DNA of 64,000 bases from Ailanthus altissimus. Lineage: Eukaryota > Streptophyta > Magnoliopsida > Sapindales > Simaroubaceae. The stretch is taken from contig OX327702.1 of assembly GCA_946807835.1 (NCBI GenBank), forward strand, positions 13,206,001 to 13,270,000, in the 5' to 3' direction. Position 1 is the stretch's first letter. Every line of letters starts with the position of its first letter. The notes beneath the pieces were generated by a model that made no database searches, had not been told where the DNA came from, and saw nothing but the letters and a program-made list of their open reading frames with translations. Shown here piece after piece: positions 58,781 to 64,000 of the stretch. A program made the translations under genes and the position numbers.

Positions 58781-60025
58781 TGATAGGGGTTACTTATGTA
58801 TAGTATTTTCATCTTCCAAGTTTAATATTTATTCGTTTAAATTAAGATTATTTGGCTTTTTATGTGCATTATTATTATTTTGTAAGTTTAGAATCAATTA
58901 AGAAAATAGGGATGAAAATCCAAGGGAAATAATGTAAAAATATCAAAATTACTACATTAACTGTAAATAGTGACATATGAACAATAATTCGTGGACATTA
59001 ACTTTGTTACAGTGCCGGTGCCGCGGCACCCAATTGCTCAAGATGGTGTCCCCAACATTGCAGTGCCAAAAAATGAGCGTCGTGGTGCTCAAGCTTAGAA
59101 TTTAAGCACTAAACACCTTAGAAATGAATATCGCAGTGCTTATATGACTACAAAGACTCCTAACTCTCTTTGGACATGAATTTACCCTAATTTAAAGCCA
59201 CCAAACCTATAAATAAGAGACGTTTAAAGCCAAAAACATAGACAACAAAGGAGAGCACAAAAAGGAACAAGTTTTAGAGAGTTTTGATTATTATTTGAAG
59301 ATTGAAAGAGGGATTCAACTGTAAGTTAGAGAGAGAAAGTGTTAAATCAAGACGTTGATATGTGTTTTCTTCTTCTCTTACTTATATCTTTTATTTTTCT
59401 TCATTATGCCTATCAATTTATGTTTCAAAACTCTAGTTTTTATCATAAGCTAAGTTTTATATAGAGTGTTACAACTTTGAACTCAATATGTAATTGAATT
59501 CAAGTTCTTTTCTTATTTTTATGAACTAAGTAATTGAATTGTTCTATGCTTAATGCTTTCTAATTACTTAATCATTAATTAGATTGTTGTGGGAACCTTA
59601 ATGAACTTGATAAAGAAATTTAGGTGTTAGCCTTGAATATATGATCATAGGGTAATAACTATGAGTACTATATAGGATAGAAATATACCTATATGGCATA
59701 TATAGTAATAATAGATTATTTCTTAATGAATCTTATTCTCTTCTGATTATTATAGACATATAGGTAATTGTTAGGGTAAGATATAGTCACTCGACCATCG
59801 ATAAAGGCTTATGATGATATTAGGAATCTAGCCAACAATTCATATTAAAGAATTAACTTAAGAAAAGATTAATTGGTTCAAGTAACATATCAAGGGATAG
59901 TTGTAATCCTAGGTTTTATCTATTATTGCTGCTTCTATCTTATTATCTTTAGTTTTTTCCATCTTGTTAATTTTTTTTATTTAGTTTAGATTACTATTTT
60001 TTAATTTTCTTTCGTCCAAATAAAA
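58781..60025 (+). mobile_element. 3' LTR of element K
   Basis: A plus-strand LTR starting TGATAGGGGTTACTTATGTA. The GC block at 58990-59110 has a perfect GGTGCC-GC-GGCACC palindrome, and a TATAAATA box lies at 59208-59215. The LTR-typical phrases ATGATCATAGGGTAATAACT, ATAGAAATATACCTATATGG and CACTCGACCATCGATAAAGG match C1 and C'' in reverse orientation. The end is not a clean CA: about 150 bp expected from C1 seem missing. GTAAG (60026-60030) resembles TTAAG (53859-53863), a possible target copy. Confidence 0.8.
59017..59030 (+). promoter_or_regulatory. U3 palindrome of LTR K
   Basis: GGTGCCGCGGCACC, a perfect 14-bp palindrome about 180 nt upstream of the TATAAATA box and 240 nt from the LTR start, the same position as the dyads of C1 and F. 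Confidence 0.5.
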
Positions 60026-60030
60026 GTAAG

Positions 60031-62000
60031 GAGGCACAATTTTAATACCTCGAGCTCTACGCCTCGAATAAATCCTAATGTTTCCTTTTAAGAAGCTGAA
60101 TTCCCCTCAGATTGGCTAGCCCAACTATTTTTTCTCACTACGGAGACCTTTTCCTCTACATCACTAAGGTCAGGCCTAACACATCTACGATGGGGTGGTT
60201 TTTATACTATAGGATTCTGTTTGACTATGTGTCAACATCCTAAAGTTAAAAAATAAGAAAACTAGATATATTTTAAGCAAGATTAAACATCCCAACCTGA
60301 GGACAAACAACAATCAACAATAATTCTAGAAACAACTTCAAACAAAACACAGAATTAAGAAACTACCATTTCAAGCCATAGATTAAAACACAATAATAGA
60401 AACATGAAAATGATCAACAAAACCAAAATACATCCTAGAAACAATATTCAAACAAAATAAAGAGCATTAAGAAAATATACAAAGAACTATTGTAGGAAAA
60501 GTACAATAAAGGAGAATAACTCACCATGTATAGTTAAAAAATAGGCAAGGGTGAACGGACATTGATCAGAATCGTAAACTAGAACTAAAAATGGATTATT
60601 GACATCCTTATTTTGGCTACGAATGCTTTTTCTCTCTGGATGTAGACAAACTCTCTCTTCAGATGGCTGAAATAAGAAAAAGTGTCCAAATAGCCTAAAA
60701 ATCTTATATTTATAGTAAGATCCAAGAGTTAATCTAAGTCGTTGAAGCAATCAAGCGACTCAAATGAATTCACGCCTAGAAACATCCCTTAAACTGACCA
60801 ACGTAATTATAGGACTCGAATATCCATTAGATTAAGATCTCAAGGCCAAGAAGGTTCCACATTTCCCATATTGTTGACAATAATCTTTAGGGTTTCAAGA
60901 AAGAGTATTTATTAAACGCACATAATTTTTGAACATTTAATAAAGCAATGGCTTGAAATTCAAAATTTGAATATTAAATGACTTTAATTTTGTAAAATCT
61001 CGAGAACTTCACTCCAATTAGCTTGGAAGATTACCCTGCTCGAATATATGAAGAACACTCCAAGAACAATGAAGTCTAGGATGAATCGTGTCTACATAAT
61101 AGGCCTTGTTGTGGGCCTCATATGAAGCTATCTCAGGTGGTCAAAGTTTAAGGTTTGTAAGTCACGTTGGGCTTTTTGGGGCATTAGGCTTGGGCTGAAA
61201 TTTCGAGAGCAACATGAGTTCTTCAGTTTTCAGTATTGACTTATTGATATTAGAAATTTTATTGTAGTTCTCAGTTTGGGGATTAGGCTTTGGCTCACCA
61301 TCATTGAGAAAACTTGATATTGAAAAAAGGAATATCCCTAAGACTTTTTCATAGTTCACAGTCCCGAAGTCGACCTCAACAATCATCATCGACAATCAGC
61401 CTAGCTGAGCTAAACACATAAGCCCTTTGAAGACCGACCACTAAAGCCTTTTAAGGCATAAATGAGGCACATGTTGGTTGAGGATGGAGACTTTAGTAGT
61501 TAAAGGGCTAGGAAATGGATTCTTTTGACTCTTTGAACTTTAACTGCCTTTTCTAGGTGGAATCCTTCCAAGCCCTTCACTCGACAAATCTATCAACCCC
61601 ATACTGAGAAAAATACAATCCTAGAAGTTGTATTTGCTCACAAACCCCCAAAACCTCCTTTTAATAGTTTTTTTTGCCTTCTTTAGCTTTCTCATAAGAC
61701 CCTTTGTTGACTTAACCATCTAAAGGTCACCATTAATAAAAACTCTAGCATGGTCTAATATTGTTTGTGGTTACAAGAAACTCACACAATCTAGCGTGCA
61801 TCCAATGTGGTCATCTCAGCCCAACTTTGGCCTAGCCTATCAAGAGATCCAATAGTTGTTCTTAAAGAGAAACAAATTTAAAAGGTGCTTAAATTTAGGG
61901 TCAACACTAATAAATCTAATAACATATGATTTTTTTTAAAGTTATAAGAAAACTTTGATAGCTTAATTTATAATAAAAAATTAATTTATTTTAAAAGTAT
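60031..62000. other. Unassigned DNA right of element K
   Basis: No retroelement domain recognised. The minus strand at 60230-60031 (VELEVLKLCLL-like reading up to the K boundary) could be the upstream part of the coiled-coil remnant split by K, but the match is weak. The stretch 61830-61160 on the minus strand reads with scattered stops and short plausible peptides and may be an old gene or element. I cannot name it. Frames at 60487-60750 and 61162-61395 (minus) have no recognised domain. Confidence 0.3.
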
Positions 62001-63300
62001 ATTTAAAAATATTACTACGAAATTCATCAAAATATTAAAGGTTACAATTACAAAAATATTAATTATTTGCTTTCAAACAATTGATTTGCAGTTTTATAAA
62101 GAAAGACGAGTACATATGTAATAACATAAAAGAAAGAAATGGTTTTATATAAATAGAGATGTAAATATATAGTAAGATATTTTAGAGAAGAAAATTAATT
62201 AAATTATTCAAATTTTTATATTGAATCAAAAAGTTAAAACAAATTAGTTTTTTTTAATTCAATCAAAATAGACCTCAAAATCCTACTATATTAAAAATCA
62301 AATAAACTTAATGGGTAAAATATATTCAACATTAACAAATAAGTCCTCATCTTGTAATTTCAATAACAAGGTGAGGCTTTTCAATACATTTGTTGAAAAT
62401 TATTAGTCACTAAACACCGGTAACTAATTGAGAGTTTGTTTGAATAGATACAATGTTTTCTTTTTTTCCAAAATTTGGAATGGTTATAGTGTTATTAACA
62501 TAATGGATAAGAATAATTTTATCCTAGAGTTTAGACTAATACTTAATTTTATCTCATAAATTTCAAAAAAGTCAATTTTATTTTAATCCATTAGTTTGTT
62601 ACAGTTAAATTTAACGGTGGTAAGGTAAAATTAAAACTCAAATTAAAATTTTAAATTGAGCTGACAGAATATAAATTAACACGCAATATGTTATGTTTAC
62701 GTATAAATCATGAATTGACTATTAATAAAAGTAAAAAAAATTAAAAAGACACCTAACACATTTGATAGGTTTAATTATTTTTAATATTTATTTTATAATA
62801 AAAATAAATTAAGGTTTCAAACATCCATTTTGTTGTCCTCTCATTCCTGCCGCTCTGCCAATACAAGCCACCATTACACTCTACAAAGATCGACAACCAA
62901 ACCCCCAAACAAAGTTGCCACTTAAGACCACTAGAATTAACCCCAAATAGTCGCTCTAAATTAATGGGTCGATCCCAAAGAAACATAACAATATGTACTT
63001 TACATTTCTGAAGAAAATCCTCCCAAGAATCAAATAAGATCAAAGAGGATTAGGGAAAATCTCATTTTTCTGCTACTCATTCCACTTCTAAACCCATTCT
63101 CCTTGGCAGTGGGAACGTAAAAGAAACTAGTGAAAAAAAAAAATTGATCTAGATCATGAATAGAGAAGCTACTCAAATAGCATTTATAAAAAAACATTAA
63201 TGAAGAAAAATCCACTCATGATCGAGAATTGATTGACTAAATGGAGAAGAATTAAATGACCAAAATCAAAAGGTCAATTAAGAAATTAAAGCCAAAAAAA
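62001..63300. other. AT-rich intergenic DNA
   Basis: Mostly A/T runs without repeats that I can pair. The minus-strand 90-codon frame 63043-62771 and the overlapping 61-codon frame 63215-63030 show no known domain and are likely chance. Confidence 0.35.
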
Positions 63301-63309
63301 TAATCAAAG

Positions 63310-63677
63310 TTAATCACTCATAATTAATGGATGACAGAAATTTCTAATGGGTGTTGAGTTTAAAGACATTAATAGGATTTGCAGTTTGGGAGAGAGAGAA
63401 AGACAGTGGTGATCGAAATTCAGTAGGGTCAACTTCGTTGGGCCTTGCGATGAGTGACGGCCATTCGACGAATCTCTCTCTAAAGTTCCAAAATGTCTCT
63501 TGCACAAGCAACAACTGCCATGTATCTCACCCGCGACGACGGCAACTTGGTCACCAAAACACTTTGCTTCATCCAATTCCATCCCAGTCTATTTTGAAAC
63601 TTTTAAAATCCACTCAATTAGGGAAAGAGAAAAAGACAAATGAGAGAGAAAGGAAAAAATTGTTTTATTTAATATAA
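63310..63677. other. GC-richer island with overlapping frames
   Basis: A small block of higher GC (about 63400-63590) with a 108-codon plus frame (63351-63677) overlapping a 90-codon minus frame (63582-63310, starting MELDEAKCFGDQVAVVAGEI). The minus frame is preceded by a pyrimidine-rich stretch (CTCTCTCATTTGTC), as seen in plant 5' leaders. I recognise neither protein. A gene fragment or first exon is possible but unproven. Confidence 0.25.
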
Positions 63678-64000
63678 TAATTAAATAAAAAATATTTTAT
63701 TTAATTGAATTATATTAAATTAATAAATAAAATTATACAATGTGTTTAAAATTTAATTTAAATTTTAAAATTAAAATTAAGAAAATTTCTTGACTGAATT
63801 TGTAATTAACACATGAATTCAAATGTATTATATATCAAATTATATCTCCCTTACCGGCCCTATTAATTTATGAAGAGCAAACATATCATTACATAGTAAA
63901 TTGAATTTTTCTGTTAAAATAAATGGTAATAAATTAATAATTTAGATAAAATTAATTTTTTTTAAAGTTAAAAAGAAAAAATTAAGTATTATCCTAAACT
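63678..64000. other. AT-rich end of window
   Basis: Low-complexity AT-rich DNA with repeated AATTTAATT-like words; no gene seen. Confidence 0.4.

Noticed and set aside
63310..63677. Possible first exon of a host gene
   Set aside because: Overlapping frames on both strands, no recognised domain and no splice or downstream coding support; kept only as a low-confidence island.
1..64000. CRISPR arrays, bacterial operons, tRNA or rRNA genes, organelle insertions
   Set aside because: No spacer-repeat arrays, tRNA cloverleaf boxes, rRNA or plastid/mitochondrial gene sequences were recognised; the DNA is typical plant repeat DNA.

Overview
The window is nuclear DNA of a flowering plant, most likely a eudicot. 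It is strongly AT-rich and consists mainly of nested, decayed LTR retrotransposons. No intact protein-coding gene, rRNA, tRNA or CRISPR array was found. Nearly every recognisable reading frame is a retrotransposon remnant with stops or frameshifts. A few pieces of ordinary plant genes are stranded among them.

Layout, left to right. 1-3393 is the 5' end of a Ty3/gypsy element on the minus strand (gag end, primer site, 2.77 kb LTR; family A). It interrupts an older Ty1/copia element (family B, 3394-7753, minus). 9012-10219 holds LTR pieces of an Athila/Tat-like gypsy lineage. 10220-22354 is a decayed copia element (D1, minus). A solo LTR of its own family (D2, plus) sits near its 3' end, and a solo LTR of related family E sits inside D2. 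22355-25128 is a gag-protease remnant of a pol-less Athila-like element (L1). It abuts a LOG-type cytokinin-activating enzyme retropseudogene (25139-25711). 26343-27909 is a tandem duplication plus truncated D and B LTRs. 27912-39238 is a second pol-less Athila-like element (C1, minus), carrying a solo E LTR in gag and a solo A LTR in its 5' LTR. 39239-44123 holds LTR fragments, an unidentified decayed reading frame, LTR G and a candidate MITE. 44124-46660 is an E LTR with solo LTR H inside. About 47050-47241 is one exon of an RCC1-repeat gene next to a gypsy gag-protease element with LTR and primer site (family I, 47345-50425, minus). 50475-51981 is LTR J. 52100-53863 is a coiled-coil-coding remnant split by solo LTR F. 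53864-60025 is a third pol-less Athila-like element (K, plus) with a solo E LTR in it. 60031-64000 is unassigned AT-rich DNA.

Order of events read from the nesting: B and D1 predate the A1 and D2 insertions, E1 is younger than D2, A2 is younger than C1, and H is younger than E4. Solo LTRs outnumber elements with internal sequence, so LTR-LTR recombination and small deletions have dominated.

The least expected observations are: (i) a GC-rich block containing a perfect dyad upstream of the TATA box in LTRs of several different Athila-like elements, where the sequence changes but the symmetry is kept; (ii) three independent elements that all carry gag with no reverse transcriptase or integrase, two of them with the same structure after protease; (iii) fragments of a LOG gene (spliced copy) and an RCC1 gene (genomic copy with a splice acceptor). 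All calls come from reading the sequence. No database search was run.
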